Shown here: positions 1 through 8,668 of the stretch, in pieces
Numbering within the stretch: position 1 is the stretch's first letter
How the letters are laid out: each line of letters begins with the position of its first letter
DNA from: Pseudophaeobacter sp.
GTDB lineage: Bacteria; Pseudomonadota; Alphaproteobacteria; Rhodobacterales; Rhodobacteraceae
Reading direction: 5' to 3'
Length of the DNA: 64,000 bases
Assembly (NCBI GenBank): GCA_027019165.1
Contig: JALUXC010000024.1
Location: forward strand, 496,001-560,000
The notes under the pieces: generated by a model
What the model saw: only the letters and a program-made list of their open reading frames with translations
Told to the model about the DNA's origin: nothing
Database searches by the model: none
Translations under genes and position numbers: made by a program

Positions 1-2
1 AT

Positions 3-923
3 CATGACGAGATCCGCCTGATGATGCTGCACGAACCGCGCGGCAATCCCGGCCTTTGCGGCAATGCGCTGGTACCGCCCTGCCACCCTGAGGCCGATGC
101 GGGCTTCATCATCTTCGAGCAGACCGAATACCCGCCAATGTCCGGCTCCAACACCATCTGCGTGGTGACTGTCCTGCTTGAGACCGGGATCCTGCCAATG
201 GTGGAACCGGTGACCGAGCTGGCATTGGAGGCCCCCGCCGGGCTGATCCGCGTGCGCGCCGACTGCCGCGATGGCAAGGTGACGCGTGTCACATTTCGCA
301 ACGTGCCCGCCTTTGCCATGCATCTGGAGGCGAGTGTCGAGGTCGCAGGCCTCGGCACCGTCACCGTCGATGTGGCCTGGGGCGGCATGTTCTTCGTTCT
401 GGCCGATGCGGACCGGCTGGGGGTGGATCTTGCCGCAAAGAACGGCAGGGAGATCACCCGCGTCAGCGAAGCCATCCGCCATGCCACAGCCGAGCAGCTA
501 CCCGTCACCCACCCGGACAATCCCGAAATCACCGGCCCCACGATCACCAACCTCTGGGGCGCGCCGATTGATCAGGGCGCTGACGGGCGCGGCGCCATCA
601 CGATCTCAACCGGCGCCTTTGACCCTGCCCGTCCGCAGGACGCCAGCGGTATCCTCGACCGCTCTCCCTGCGGCACCGGGACCTGCGCAAAGATGGCGGT
701 CCTGCATGCAAAGGGGCAGCTTTCCATTGGGCAGGACTATGTGAACGCAGGCCCCCTTGGCACCACCTTCACCGGCCGCATTGTGGAGGAAACCGAGGTC
801 GGCCCCTACCCGGCCATCGTGCCGACGTTGTCCGGTCAAGGCTGGATCTACGGCCTTTCCAGCTACACGCTGGACCCAAGTGATCCGTTCCCCAGGGGCT
901 ATACTGTCGGCGACATGTGGTGA
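3..923 (+). CDS. Proline racemase superfamily protein (hydroxyproline epimerase / trans-3-hydroxy-L-proline dehydratase type), 5' partial
   Basis: The gene runs off the left edge: the frame is open from base 3 and reads HDEIRL before the first ATG at 21, matching the usual family stretch before 'EPRG', so the true start lies outside. The two catalytic positions are visible. The second is a Cys in DRSPCGTGTC (codon 669-671). The first, normally Cys in MCGH, is Ser here in MSGSNT (codon 141-143). Family members with non-Cys residues at the first site act as trans-3-hydroxy-L-proline dehydratases, and Ser/Cys members have been reported with both epimerase and dehydratase activity. A simple proline racemase is therefore unlikely. 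The cytoplasmic role would be hydroxyproline catabolism. A GC-rich hairpin follows the stop. Confidence 0.88.
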   Translation, partial: HDEIRLMMLHEPRGNPGLCGNALVPPCHPEADAGFIIFEQTEYPPMSGSNTICVVTVLLETGILPMVEPVTELALEAPAGLIRVRADCRDGKVTRVTFRNVPAFAMHLEASVEVAGLGTVTVDVAWGGMFFVLADADRLGVDLAAKNGREITRVSEAIRHATAEQLPVTHPDNPEITGPTITNLWGAPIDQGADGRGAITISTGAFDPARPQDASGILDRSPCGTGTCAKMAVLHAKGQLSIGQDYVNAGPLGTTFTGRIVEETEVGPYPAIVPTLSGQGWIYGLSSYTLDPSDPFPRGYTVGDMW

Positions 924-987
924 TCCGCGCCGCACCAGCGGCGCGCCCGGCCCAACGCCTGGGTCCTGCATCTTTGATGCTGGCGCA

Positions 988-1008
988 GGGGGCGGGAGCG
1001 CCCCCTTT
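988..1008 (+). terminator. Candidate terminator of the racemase-family gene
   Basis: GGGGGC and GCCCCC arms with a six-base loop are followed by only TTT. The hairpin lies between the racemase stop (+) and the end of the converging hypothetical gene (-). The short T-run makes the call moderate. Confidence 0.45.
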
Positions 1009-1024
1009 GCGCAAGGGGCCGCTC

Positions 1025-1612
1025 TCAGATGGAATGATGCTGGAAATACTCACCCGCGGGCAGATAGGCGGCGGCGCGGGCTGCTGTGCTCCACTCGCTT
1101 TCCAAAGGCGCATCACCGATCACAACCACCGAAGCCCCCGGCAGGCCTTGGCTCTTGATCAGATCCTGCACGCGGGCACGCATCTGCGACCAGCTTTCAT
1201 TGAACATCGGCGCCGCCCCCGCCGCATCCAGCACCGGATGCGCGGCCAGAACCGCCTCAGGGCTGTTGGGACGGTGCACCAAGGCCAGCTTGCTGGAGTT
1301 CTTCACAGCCTCCAGCGCGCGCCGCTCGGCATCCGGCATATGGGCACCATAGGCGATGATGCGCAGCGCGTTGGACGAGAACAGCAGCCCCGTGATGTCC
1401 TGTCCCGAGGTCTGCCGCACCCGCGCGTAGGTCTTATAGTCCATACCCAGCTCTGCCGCCCGGCGGATCCGCATCTGCAGGACCAGCTTCGGGATGGTGT
1501 TCGGCATCAGCTTTTTCTGGGCCTTCTTCCAGGCATGAATGCGCCAGACGCGCCCGGCCTCCATGCTTGGACCGTTGTTGTGGCCGATCCCGGCGATCCC
1601 CGCCCCGCTCAT
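1025..1612 (-). CDS. Conserved hypothetical protein, 195 aa
   Basis: I do not recognise a function. The protein has no signal peptide or membrane segment. It begins with a short glycine-rich GIGHNNGP motif, which I associate with uncharacterised proteins of alphaproteobacteria and phages. A basic helical middle (about residues 28-55) and an alpha/beta-like C-terminal half ending in a VVVIGDAP stretch follow. Its ATG overlaps the ribE stop as ATGA, so it is probably translated with ribE. A link to riboflavin synthesis is not implied. Confidence 0.7.
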   Translation of the reverse strand: MSGAGIAGIGHNNGPSMEAGRVWRIHAWKKAQKKLMPNTIPKLVLQMRIRRAAELGMDYKTYARVRQTSGQDITGLLFSSNALRIIAYGAHMPDAERRALEAVKNSSKLALVHRPNSPEAVLAAHPVLDAAGAAPMFNESWSQMRARVQDLIKSQGLPGASVVVIGDAPLESEWSTAARAAAYLPAGEYFQHHSI

Positions 1613-2199
1613 TGCCCGGCCTCCGCGAGGCGCGCCACGTAACGCGCCAGTGTGTCGATCTCGAGGTTGACCTGATCGCCCAGCTTGACGTCACCCCAGG
1701 TGGTTACCTCTTTGGTATGCGGGATGAAGTTGATGCCGAAATCGCAGCCCTCTACATCGTTGACCGTCAGCGAGGTGCCATTGAGCGCAACCGATCCCTT
1801 TGGCGCGATGAAGCGCGCCAACTCCTGCGGGGCGCGTAGGGTCACGCGGGTGCTGTCACCCTCGTCCCTGATCTCCACCACCTCAGCCACGCCATCCACA
1901 TGGCCCGATACGATATGGCCGCCGAGTTCATCGCCCACCTTCAGGGCCCGTTCCAGGTTGACCCGCTTGCCGACGCTCCAGGCGCCGATGTTGGTCTTTG
2001 AGACTGTCTCGGCCGAGATCTGCACATCATACCAGTCCGGCCCCAGTTCAATCACCGTCAGGCAGACGCCGTCCGAAGCAATCGAGGCGCCAAGGTCGAT
2101 GCCTGAAGTGTCGTACCCGGTCTTGATCCGCGCACGCAAATCGCCCTGCTGCTCCAGCTCGGCAATGCTGCCAACATCGGTGATGATACCTGTAAACAT
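1609..2199 (-). CDS. ribE: Riboflavin synthase alpha subunit
   Basis: Catalyses dismutation of two 6,7-dimethyl-8-ribityllumazine molecules to riboflavin. The 196-aa protein starts with the family hallmark MFTGII and shows the two lumazine-binding half-repeats: GASIASDGVCLTV near residues 38-50 and GSVALNGTSLTV near 135-147. I chose the ATG at 2199 because it gives the canonical N-terminus and has GGAG upstream; the longer frame to 2262 adds a non-conserved leader. The stop overlaps the start of the downstream hypothetical gene. No FMN riboswitch is visible upstream. ribD lies about 4.8 kb away on the same strand, separated by capsule genes. Confidence 0.95.
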   Translation of the reverse strand: MFTGIITDVGSIAELEQQGDLRARIKTGYDTSGIDLGASIASDGVCLTVIELGPDWYDVQISAETVSKTNIGAWSVGKRVNLERALKVGDELGGHIVSGHVDGVAEVVEIRDEGDSTRVTLRAPQELARFIAPKGSVALNGTSLTVNDVEGCDFGINFIPHTKEVTTWGDVKLGDQVNLEIDTLARYVARLAEAGQ

Positions 2200-2398
2200 G
2201 GTGGGGCGCTCCGTGCCTGTTCGTCCTTGCGCAAAGAGGTAGCGCCTGCCAGCGGGCTTCACAAGCCTCCGCAGGCTGCGCCGCAGGTAAATCCCCGCCC
2301 AAAAAGCGCGATTGCCGATGCGCGAGGCAGGTCATAGTTTCGCCCCAGTCATTCGTTAACCATGTCGCAGTAACATCTCGGAAAACCAGAGTTGTCTG

Positions 2399-3694
2399 AT
2401 GTCCAGAACCGATCCTGATCCGCGTCGATGCTTCCTGTTTCTGCAGGGGCCGCACGGGCCGTTTTTCAACGGTCTTGGCACGATGCTGCGCGCAGCAGGC
2501 TGCGCGGTCTGGCGGGTGGGCTTTAACGCAGGCGACCGAATTTTCTGGCGGAACACAGCCAGCTACATCCCCTATCGCGGCACGCCCGAGGATTGGCCGG
2601 ATACCTTCGCAAAGATCTGCGATGACCGCGGTATCACCGATATCGTCCTATACGGTGACACCCGCCCGATCCATGCCGAGGCGGTGCGCCTTGCCAAAAC
2701 GCGCGGCCTGACTATCCATGTCTTTGAGGAAGGCTACCTGCGCCCCTATTGGGTCACATACGAGCGGCAGGGTTCAAACGGCAATTCCCGCCTGATGGAA
2801 ATGTCGGTGCCCGAGATGCAGGCCGCGCTGGAACGCTCCGACATGGAAGCGCCTCTGCCTCCGTCGCACTGGGGCGACATGCGTCAGCACGTCTTTTATG
2901 GCGCGCTTTATCATTGGTTCGTGATGTTCTGGAACCGAAGCTACAAGAACTTCCGCCCGCACCGCGCCCTGCCCGTGGCCCGGGAATTCCAGCTTTATCT
3001 CAAACGCCTCTTGCTGATGCCCTTTCAGGCGCTCGACCGGCGCCTCGCCACCTGGCGGATCCGCAATGGAGGCTTTCCCTATCATCTGGCTCTTTTGCAG
3101 CTGGAACACGACAGCTCTTTCCAGATGCATTCCCCTTTTGACAGCATGAGCGACTTCCTTGAGGAGGTGATCACCGGCTTTGCCACTGGCGCCCCTCGCC
3201 ATCATCACCTTGTGGTAAAGGCCCACCCGCTTGAGGATGGCCGTGTCCCGCTGCGCAGCGTCGTGCGCCGGCTGGCGCGCGAACATGACATAGCTCATCG
3301 CATTCACTACGTGCGCGGCGGCAAGCTTGCGCAGTTATTGAACGAGGCGCGCACGGCAATCACGGTGAATTCCACCGCCGGGCAGCAGGTCCTGTGGCGC
3401 GGGATTCCGCTTAAGGTCTTTGGCCGTGCGGTCTACGACAAACCGGAGTTTGTCGCTCCGCAGCCCTTGCCAGAGTTTTTTGCCACTCCCGCGCGGCCCG
3501 ACAACCGTGCCTACAAGGACTACAGACGTTTCCTTTTGGAGACCTCGCAGCTGCCTGGTGGCTTTTACTCCCGCAAAGGGCGCCGCCAATTGCTGCGTCA
3601 GGTGGTCGATATGATGCTGGCCCCCGACGACCCATATGATGCACTGAAGCAGGGCACAGCGGCGCCGCGGCAACAGTTGCGGGTGGTGAGCTGA
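2399..3694 (+). CDS. KpsS-like capsule polysaccharide (Kdo transferase) protein
   Basis: A 431-aa member of the capsule polysaccharide modification family (KpsS/LipB). In the family this is a cytoplasmic beta-Kdo transferase that starts the poly-Kdo linker on phosphatidylglycerol for ABC-dependent capsule export. Supporting features are FLQGPHGPFF at the N-terminus, the YGDTRPIH and FEEGYLRPYW segments near residues 80-115, a KAHPLEDG motif near 275 and the NSTAGQQVLWRGIPLKVFG stretch near 322-340. It heads a same-strand set with the OPX lipoprotein and the KpsC-like gene. No KpsM/T/E exporter is in the window. Confidence 0.88.
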   Translation: MSRTDPDPRRCFLFLQGPHGPFFNGLGTMLRAAGCAVWRVGFNAGDRIFWRNTASYIPYRGTPEDWPDTFAKICDDRGITDIVLYGDTRPIHAEAVRLAKTRGLTIHVFEEGYLRPYWVTYERQGSNGNSRLMEMSVPEMQAALERSDMEAPLPPSHWGDMRQHVFYGALYHWFVMFWNRSYKNFRPHRALPVAREFQLYLKRLLLMPFQALDRRLATWRIRNGGFPYHLALLQLEHDSSFQMHSPFDSMSDFLEEVITGFATGAPRHHHLVVKAHPLEDGRVPLRSVVRRLAREHDIAHRIHYVRGGKLAQLLNEARTAITVNSTAGQQVLWRGIPLKVFGRAVYDKPEFVAPQPLPEFFATPARPDNRAYKDYRRFLLETSQLPGGFYSRKGRRQLLRQVVDMMLAPDDPYDALKQGTAAPRQQLRVVS

Positions 3695-3790
3695 TCCAAA
3701 AGCCTCGTGAGGCTGGATTTTCCAACACCATTGCGGTACGGTATTCCAAAAAATTGAGGCAAAACAAAAATAGGTCGAGGAGACCGAGCA

Positions 3791-4921
3791 GTGTCACACG
3801 TCCCATTCCGCTGGGCGCGCCCCATCGCGATTCTGGCCGCTTTTTCGCTGGTGGCCTCCTGCGGCTTGCCAAAAGTAGGCCCCAACAAACGCCAGATCTT
3901 TGCCGGCTCTGTCCAGAAACAGGGCGACGCTTTTATCGTTTCGGTCAATGATCGTGTGGCCCGGGCAACCGCCGTGGTGCCTGCGCTTGGCTTCTCCGAA
4001 AGCTTCACATCCGCCGGACGGCTCACTTCGGATACGATCCGCCCGGGCGATGTTCTGGGCCTGACGATCTGGGAAAACGTCGATGACGGCCTTCTGGCGG
4101 CCGAAGCAACCAACGCGACCGCGCTGGAAGAGGTCCAGGTGGATAGCGCCGGTTACATCTTCGTTCCTTATGCAGGTCGTCTGCGCGCCTCGGGCAATAC
4201 CCCCGAGCAGCTGCGTGAGATGATCACCAAGAAACTGGAAGACCAGACCCCGGATCCCCAGGTGCAAGTGCGTCGCCTTGCCGGTGACGGTGCCACAGTC
4301 AGCCTGACAGGAGCTGTGGGTGGACAGGGCATTTACCCGATCGAGCGCCCAACCCGCACCCTAGCCACCATGCTGGCACAGGCCGGCGGCGTCAGTATCC
4401 AGCCAGAAATCGCACAGGTCACGGTCATCCGCGGTCAGAACCAGGGCAAGATCTGGTTCCAGGATCTCTACGATCACCCGGAACTCGACATCGCCCTGCG
4501 CGGCGGCGACAAGATCCTGGTCGAGGAAGACACCCGCTCCTTCACCGCGCTTGGCGCAACCAGCGCCCAGGCCCGCGTGCCTTTCGAAAGCCAGGATCTG
4601 TCGGCACTCGAAGCGATCGCCCAGGTCGGCGGCCTGATTTCCACCGCCTCCGACCCGACAGGCGTTTTTGTGCTGCGCAATGAACCCGCCGAAATCGCCA
4701 ATCAGGTTCTGGGCCGGAACGATCTGATCGGCGCGCAGCGCATGGTCTATGTCCTGAACCTGACCCAGCCCAACGGTCTTTTCATTGCCCGCGATTTCGT
4801 GATCCGGGATGATGACACGCTTTATGTGACCGAGGCGCCCTACGCCCAATGGACCAAGACCATTTCGCTGCTGGTAACGCCGCTCGGCTCGGTCTCCAGC
4901 GCGGCTTCGATTGTCGAGTGA
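3791..4921 (+). CDS. Polysaccharide export outer-membrane lipoprotein (OPX, Wza/KpsD type)
   Basis: Outer-membrane polysaccharide export protein, 376 aa. The start is GTG with GGAG upstream. A signal segment ends in a lipobox (LVASC, Cys near residue 23), indicating a lipoprotein. The poly-export domain is recognisable from the RPGDVLGLTIWE region near 82-93 and the VDSAGYIFVPYAGRLRASG stretch near 117-135. Soluble-ligand-binding (SLBB-like) repeats follow (SLTGAVGGQGIYPI near 173, and a second in the C-terminal half). It probably forms the export channel for the capsule made by the neighbouring KpsS/KpsC-like enzymes. Its stop lies only 10 bases before the next chosen start. Confidence 0.9.
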   Translation: MSHVPFRWARPIAILAAFSLVASCGLPKVGPNKRQIFAGSVQKQGDAFIVSVNDRVARATAVVPALGFSESFTSAGRLTSDTIRPGDVLGLTIWENVDDGLLAAEATNATALEEVQVDSAGYIFVPYAGRLRASGNTPEQLREMITKKLEDQTPDPQVQVRRLAGDGATVSLTGAVGGQGIYPIERPTRTLATMLAQAGGVSIQPEIAQVTVIRGQNQGKIWFQDLYDHPELDIALRGGDKILVEEDTRSFTALGATSAQARVPFESQDLSALEAIAQVGGLISTASDPTGVFVLRNEPAEIANQVLGRNDLIGAQRMVYVLNLTQPNGLFIARDFVIRDDDTLYVTEAPYAQWTKTISLLVTPLGSVSSAASIVE

Positions 4922-4931
4922 TCGCAAATCC

Positions 4932-6947
4932 ATGCAAGACATGCCGCATGGCAACAGCAACGCCGGGGCCAAAAGGTCCCGGCTTTTCGTCTACAACGGC
5001 GGGTTCCTGACCCCAAAACGCCTGCGTCGCATTCTCTCTCTCGCCGGGTATGACATCCGGCTTGGCCTGCCCGGCGACGGCGATATGGTCGGGATCTGGG
5101 GAAACTCTCCGACCGCGCACCGCGGCCGCGCCATAGCAGCCAAGCACGAAGCGGACCTTCTCAGAGTGGAAGACGCCTTTCTGCGCTCAGTCCATCCGGG
5201 CCGCGCGGGTGAGCCTCCCATGGGGCTCTTGCTGGACCGATCGGGCGTGCATTTCGACCCCTCCACCCCATCAGATCTGGAGCAGATTCTGGCCAGCCAC
5301 CCTCTGGATGACAGCCAGATGATGCGCCGTGCCCGCGCGGCCATTGGGCGGCTGATGGACGTGAATCTGAGCAAATACAACGCCTTTTCCCCAATGGCCC
5401 CTGTCCCGGACCCCGGCTATGTGCTGGTGGTGGACCAGGCGCAGGGCGATGCTTCGGTCACCGCATCAAGCGCCGATGCGGCACGGTTCCGCGAGATGCT
5501 GGTCTTTGCGCAAGAGGAAAATCCGGGCGCACGGATCGTCATCAAGACCCACCCCGAAACCCGCGCCGGATACCGGCCCGGCTATTTCGGACCCAAAGAC
5601 GCCAACGACCGGATCACCCTGCTGAGCGATCCCGTCTCGCCCTGGCCGCTGTTGGAGGGGGCTGTCGGGGTTTACACCGTCTCATCGCAACTGGGGTTCG
5701 AAGCCATTCTGGCAGGCCACAAGCCGCGCGTTTTTGGACAGCCATTCTATGCAGGATGGGGGCTGACGCAGGATGAAGTGCCATTGCCGCGCCGCACCCG
5801 CCGCCTGACGCGGGCGCAGCTATTCACAGGTGCCATGATCCTCTACCCCACCTGGTACGATCCGTTCCGCGACCAGTTGTGCGAGTTGGAGACTGTCATC
5901 GACACTCTGGAGGCCAGCGTGCGCGCATGGCGCGAAGACCGCGCGGGGTGGGCCGCCTCAAGCATGCGCCTGTGGAAGCGAAAGCCGCTGCAGGGCTTCT
6001 TTGGCGGCGAAAAGAAAGTGCTGTTCACCGAAGACCCGGAGAAGGCCCGGAAAAGCGGGCGCAACTGGATGGTCTGGGCCTCAAAGGCGGATCACTCCCA
6101 CGCCGGGGCTTTTCGCCTTGAGGATGGATTTCTGCGCTCACGCGGGCTGGGGGCGGAACTGGTGCCGCCCCTGTCGCTGGTCCTGGACCGGCAAGGGATC
6201 TACTATGATCCACGCCAGCCTTCGGATCTGGATGATCTGATAGCAAAGCGCGAGGACATGAGTGATGCTGAACACCAACGTGCCGAACGGCTGATCAAGG
6301 CCCTGACGCGCGACAGTATTTCAAAGTACAATCTGGGCGGCGCGATCCCCGAGTTGCCGCCCGGCCACCGGATATTGGTGCCCGGACAGGTAGAGGACGA
6401 TGCCTCGATCATCGCGGGCGCTGGCAAGGTGCGTAGCAATCTGGACCTCTTGCGCCGGGTGCGTGCGGAAAACCCCGATGCCGTCATCATATACAAGCCC
6501 CACCCGGATGTAGAAGCAGGGCTGCGCAAGGGGCAGATCCTGCCGGAAGACCTTGCCGATGTGGTGGCGCAAAATGCCGATCCCATGGCGCTGCTCGATG
6601 AGGTGCAGGAAGTCTGGACGATGACCTCTCTCCTTGGGTTCGAGGCCCTGTTAAGGGGGGTAAAGGTCACGGTGCTCGGCTCACCTTTTTATGCGGGCTG
6701 GGGCCTCACGCATGATAAGATTTCCGCCCCCGCCTGGCGCAAGGCCCGCCCCGATCTGGCCGGTCTCGCCCATGCGGTTCTGATCGACTACCCGAGGTAT
6801 TTTGACCCGATCACAGGTCTGCCCTGCCCCGTCGAAGTGGCCGTAGAGCGCCTTGCCAAAGGGCAGCTGGCAAAGCCGGGGCTGGCCAACCGCGGCCTAT
6901 CGAAACTACAGGGCCTCTTTGCCAGCTCCGCCCACCTGTGGCGGTGA
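4932..6947 (+). CDS. KpsC-like capsule polysaccharide protein (dual Kdo transferase)
   Basis: About 671 aa, containing two tandem copies of the same fold. Copy one runs from RLFVYNGGFLTPKRLRRIL to about residue 335, and copy two from KVLFTEDPEKA onward. Both contain EDGFLRS or EDAFLRS, LVLDRQG/LLLDRSG, Y/FDP, SKYN, KTHPE/KPHPD and FYAGWGLTxD. In the family the halves carry the beta-2,4 and beta-2,7 Kdo transferase activities that extend the capsule linker. Frames upstream allow TTG 4911 inside the OPX gene; ATG 4932 or 4941 is more likely. The gene ends 11 bases before the convergent ribD stop. Confidence 0.88.
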   Translation: MQDMPHGNSNAGAKRSRLFVYNGGFLTPKRLRRILSLAGYDIRLGLPGDGDMVGIWGNSPTAHRGRAIAAKHEADLLRVEDAFLRSVHPGRAGEPPMGLLLDRSGVHFDPSTPSDLEQILASHPLDDSQMMRRARAAIGRLMDVNLSKYNAFSPMAPVPDPGYVLVVDQAQGDASVTASSADAARFREMLVFAQEENPGARIVIKTHPETRAGYRPGYFGPKDANDRITLLSDPVSPWPLLEGAVGVYTVSSQLGFEAILAGHKPRVFGQPFYAGWGLTQDEVPLPRRTRRLTRAQLFTGAMILYPTWYDPFRDQLCELETVIDTLEASVRAWREDRAGWAASSMRLWKRKPLQGFFGGEKKVLFTEDPEKARKSGRNWMVWASKADHSHAGAFRLEDGFLRSRGLGAELVPPLSLVLDRQGIYYDPRQPSDLDDLIAKREDMSDAEHQRAERLIKALTRDSISKYNLGGAIPELPPGHRILVPGQVEDDASIIAGAGKVRSNLDLLRRVRAENPDAVIIYKPHPDVEAGLRKGQILPEDLADVVAQNADPMALLDEVQEVWTMTSLLGFEALLRGVKVTVLGSPFYAGWGLTHDKISAPAWRKARPDLAGLAHAVLIDYPRYFDPITGLPCPVEVAVERLAKGQLAKPGLANRGLSKLQGLFASSAHLWR

Positions 6948-6958
6948 AGCCGGCAGGC

Positions 6959-8071
6959 CTAGCCCAAAGCCCGCCGCCAGCGGTGCAGGACATCACCGCC
7001 AATCGGGCGGGTCTCGATCAGTTCGAACCGCGGGGCCTCATCCAGTCGCCCAAGGCCAAGCGCCCCGATCGACGGCAGCCCTTCGGCGCCAATGCCGATC
7101 CCGGCGGTAAAGCCGATCAGCTCATCCACCAGATCAAAGGCCAGAAGAGAGGCCGCAAGGGCGCTGCCGCCTTCGCAAAACACACGCGTCAATCCGGCCT
7201 GCCCAAGCTGCTGAAGCACATCGGCGGCGGATAGCTGCACCCCGTGGCTGGCACAGGGGAGCAACCGCGCGCCCAGCCCTTCCCAGGCTCGCAGGCGCTC
7301 AATATCGGCGCCCTGCCCGTGACAGAGCCAGACCGGCACATCCTTTGCGGTGCGGGCCAGCTGGCTCATCAAAGGCAGGTCCAGATGGCGCGAGGCGATC
7401 ACCCGCACCGGCTGCCGCGCGACCCCAAGGTCACGGACCGTCAGCGACGGATCATCGGCGCGCACCGTGCCCGCCCCGACCATCACCGCATCATGAGAGG
7501 CGCGCATGGCATGCACCGCGCGGCGCGCCTCGGGACCGGTGATCCATTTGCTTTGGCCCGATCCGGTGGCGATACGTCCGTCGAAACTGCCCGCCAGTTT
7601 GAGCGTCACCAAAGGGCGCCCCTGTTCGGTCTTGAGGAAAAACCCGGCATGATCGCGGGCGGCGTCCTCAGCCAGGACACCTGTGGTGACCTCGATGCCG
7701 GCAAAACGCAGCATCTCGAACCCCTGCCCCGAAACCCTTGGATCGCTGTCCCCGATGGCGGCCACAACGCGGGCAACCCCCGCATCGATCAGGGCCTGCG
7801 CGCAGGGCGGCGTTTGCCCATGGTGCGAACAGGGCTCAAGCGTCACATAGGCGGTCGCGCCCCGCGCTGCAGCTCCGGCCTGCGCCAGCGCCTCGGTTTC
7901 GCCATGCGGGCGACCGCCGGGCTGGGTCCAGCCCCGGCCCAGAATGCGCCCGTCCTTGACGACCACGCAGCCCACAGCCGGATTTGGCCAGCAGTTGCCC
8001 TGCCCGCGCCGCCCCAACGAGAGGGCCAGTGCCATGACCCTTTCGTCCATGGCCTGATCATAGCGTTGCAT
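6959..8071 (-). CDS. ribD: Bifunctional riboflavin biosynthesis deaminase/reductase
   Basis: A 370-aa RibD. The N-terminal half is a zinc cytidine-deaminase-like domain, with PHGETEAL (catalytic Glu and Zn-ligand His) near 54-61 and PCSHHGQTPPC near 81-91. The C-terminal half is the NADPH-dependent reductase of the RibG type, with SFDGRIATGSGQSKWITG near 166-183. It converts the GTP-derived pyrimidine to 5-amino-6-ribitylamino uracil phosphate. It begins 8 bases after the nrdR stop, so the two are probably cotranscribed. The convergent neighbour is the KpsC-like gene. Confidence 0.95.
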   Translation of the reverse strand: MQRYDQAMDERVMALALSLGRRGQGNCWPNPAVGCVVVKDGRILGRGWTQPGGRPHGETEALAQAGAAARGATAYVTLEPCSHHGQTPPCAQALIDAGVARVVAAIGDSDPRVSGQGFEMLRFAGIEVTTGVLAEDAARDHAGFFLKTEQGRPLVTLKLAGSFDGRIATGSGQSKWITGPEARRAVHAMRASHDAVMVGAGTVRADDPSLTVRDLGVARQPVRVIASRHLDLPLMSQLARTAKDVPVWLCHGQGADIERLRAWEGLGARLLPCASHGVQLSAADVLQQLGQAGLTRVFCEGGSALAASLLAFDLVDELIGFTAGIGIGAEGLPSIGALGLGRLDEAPRFELIETRPIGGDVLHRWRRALG

Positions 8072-8079
8072 CGGTCAGA

Positions 8080-8547
8080 TCACTCTTCGGGCGGCGCGTT
8101 GGGGCGCAGCTCGTGCACGAAATCTTCAAAATCATCGGCCGCCTGGAAGTTCTTGTAGACACTGGCAAAGCGCACATAGGCAACAGTGTCGATCCGAGCC
8201 AAGGCCTCCATCACGATTTCACCGATCATCTTGGACGGGATATCCGTCTCACCCATGCTTTCCAGACGGCGCACAATGCCCGAGATCATCTGGTCGATCC
8301 GCTCGGGATCAATCGGGCGTTTCTGCATCGAAATACGGATAGAGCGTTCCAGCTTGTCGCGGTCAAAATCCTCGCGACGGCCGTTGGTCTTGACCACAAC
8401 CAGATCGCGCAGCTGCACCCGCTCATAGGTCGTGAACCGTCCACCACAGGCCGGGCAGAAGCGACGGCGGCGGATCGAAACATGGTCCTCTGCCGGACGA
8501 GAGTCTTTGACCTGAGTGTCAATATTTCCGCAAAACGGACAGCGCAT
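8080..8547 (-). CDS. nrdR: Transcriptional repressor NrdR
   Basis: A 155-aa ATP-cone repressor of ribonucleotide reductase genes. The N-terminal zinc ribbon is MRCPFCG ... [17 protein letters not shown], with Cys pairs at 3/6 and 31/34. The ATP-cone follows from about residue 49 ([16 protein letters not shown]) and the [13 protein letters not shown] signature sits near 120-132. Length and order are standard. It is followed closely by ribD, a common arrangement. A perfect DnaA box lies about 53 bases upstream of the start. Confidence 0.97.
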   Translation of the reverse strand: MRCPFCGNIDTQVKDSRPAEDHVSIRRRRFCPACGGRFTTYERVQLRDLVVVKTNGRREDFDRDKLERSIRISMQKRPIDPERIDQMISGIVRRLESMGETDIPSKMIGEIVMEALARIDTVAYVRFASVYKNFQAADDFEDFVHELRPNAPPEE

Positions 8548-8599
8548 CTGCTGGGCCCCTTGTTGATAAATGCCTGTAATCGCGCGTCATCCGGCGCAC

Positions 8600-8608
8600 T
8601 TATCCACA
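8600..8608 (+). promoter_or_regulatory. Perfect DnaA-box sequence (TTATCCACA) upstream of nrdR
   Basis: The 9-mer TTATCCACA is exact. It sits in the 121-base gap between nrdR and the YjbQ gene, and is part of a short imperfect dyad (ACTT ... AAGT) that could also be an NrdR-type site. One 9-mer can occur by chance, so function is not assured. Confidence 0.35.
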
Positions 8609-8668
8609 AGTATAGGCGAGCCTCTATGGTTTGGGTAGAGGTGAAATGGAACCGCTAGATCAAGAGGT

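Noticed and set aside
1025-1612. Prophage remnant suggested by the GIGHNNGP motif
   Set aside because: The gene is translationally coupled to ribE and has chromosomal-type neighbours on both sides. No other phage gene is present.
2200-2398. FMN riboswitch before ribE
   Set aside because: The leader lacks the conserved RFN-element blocks I would expect, and no matching hairpin set is seen.
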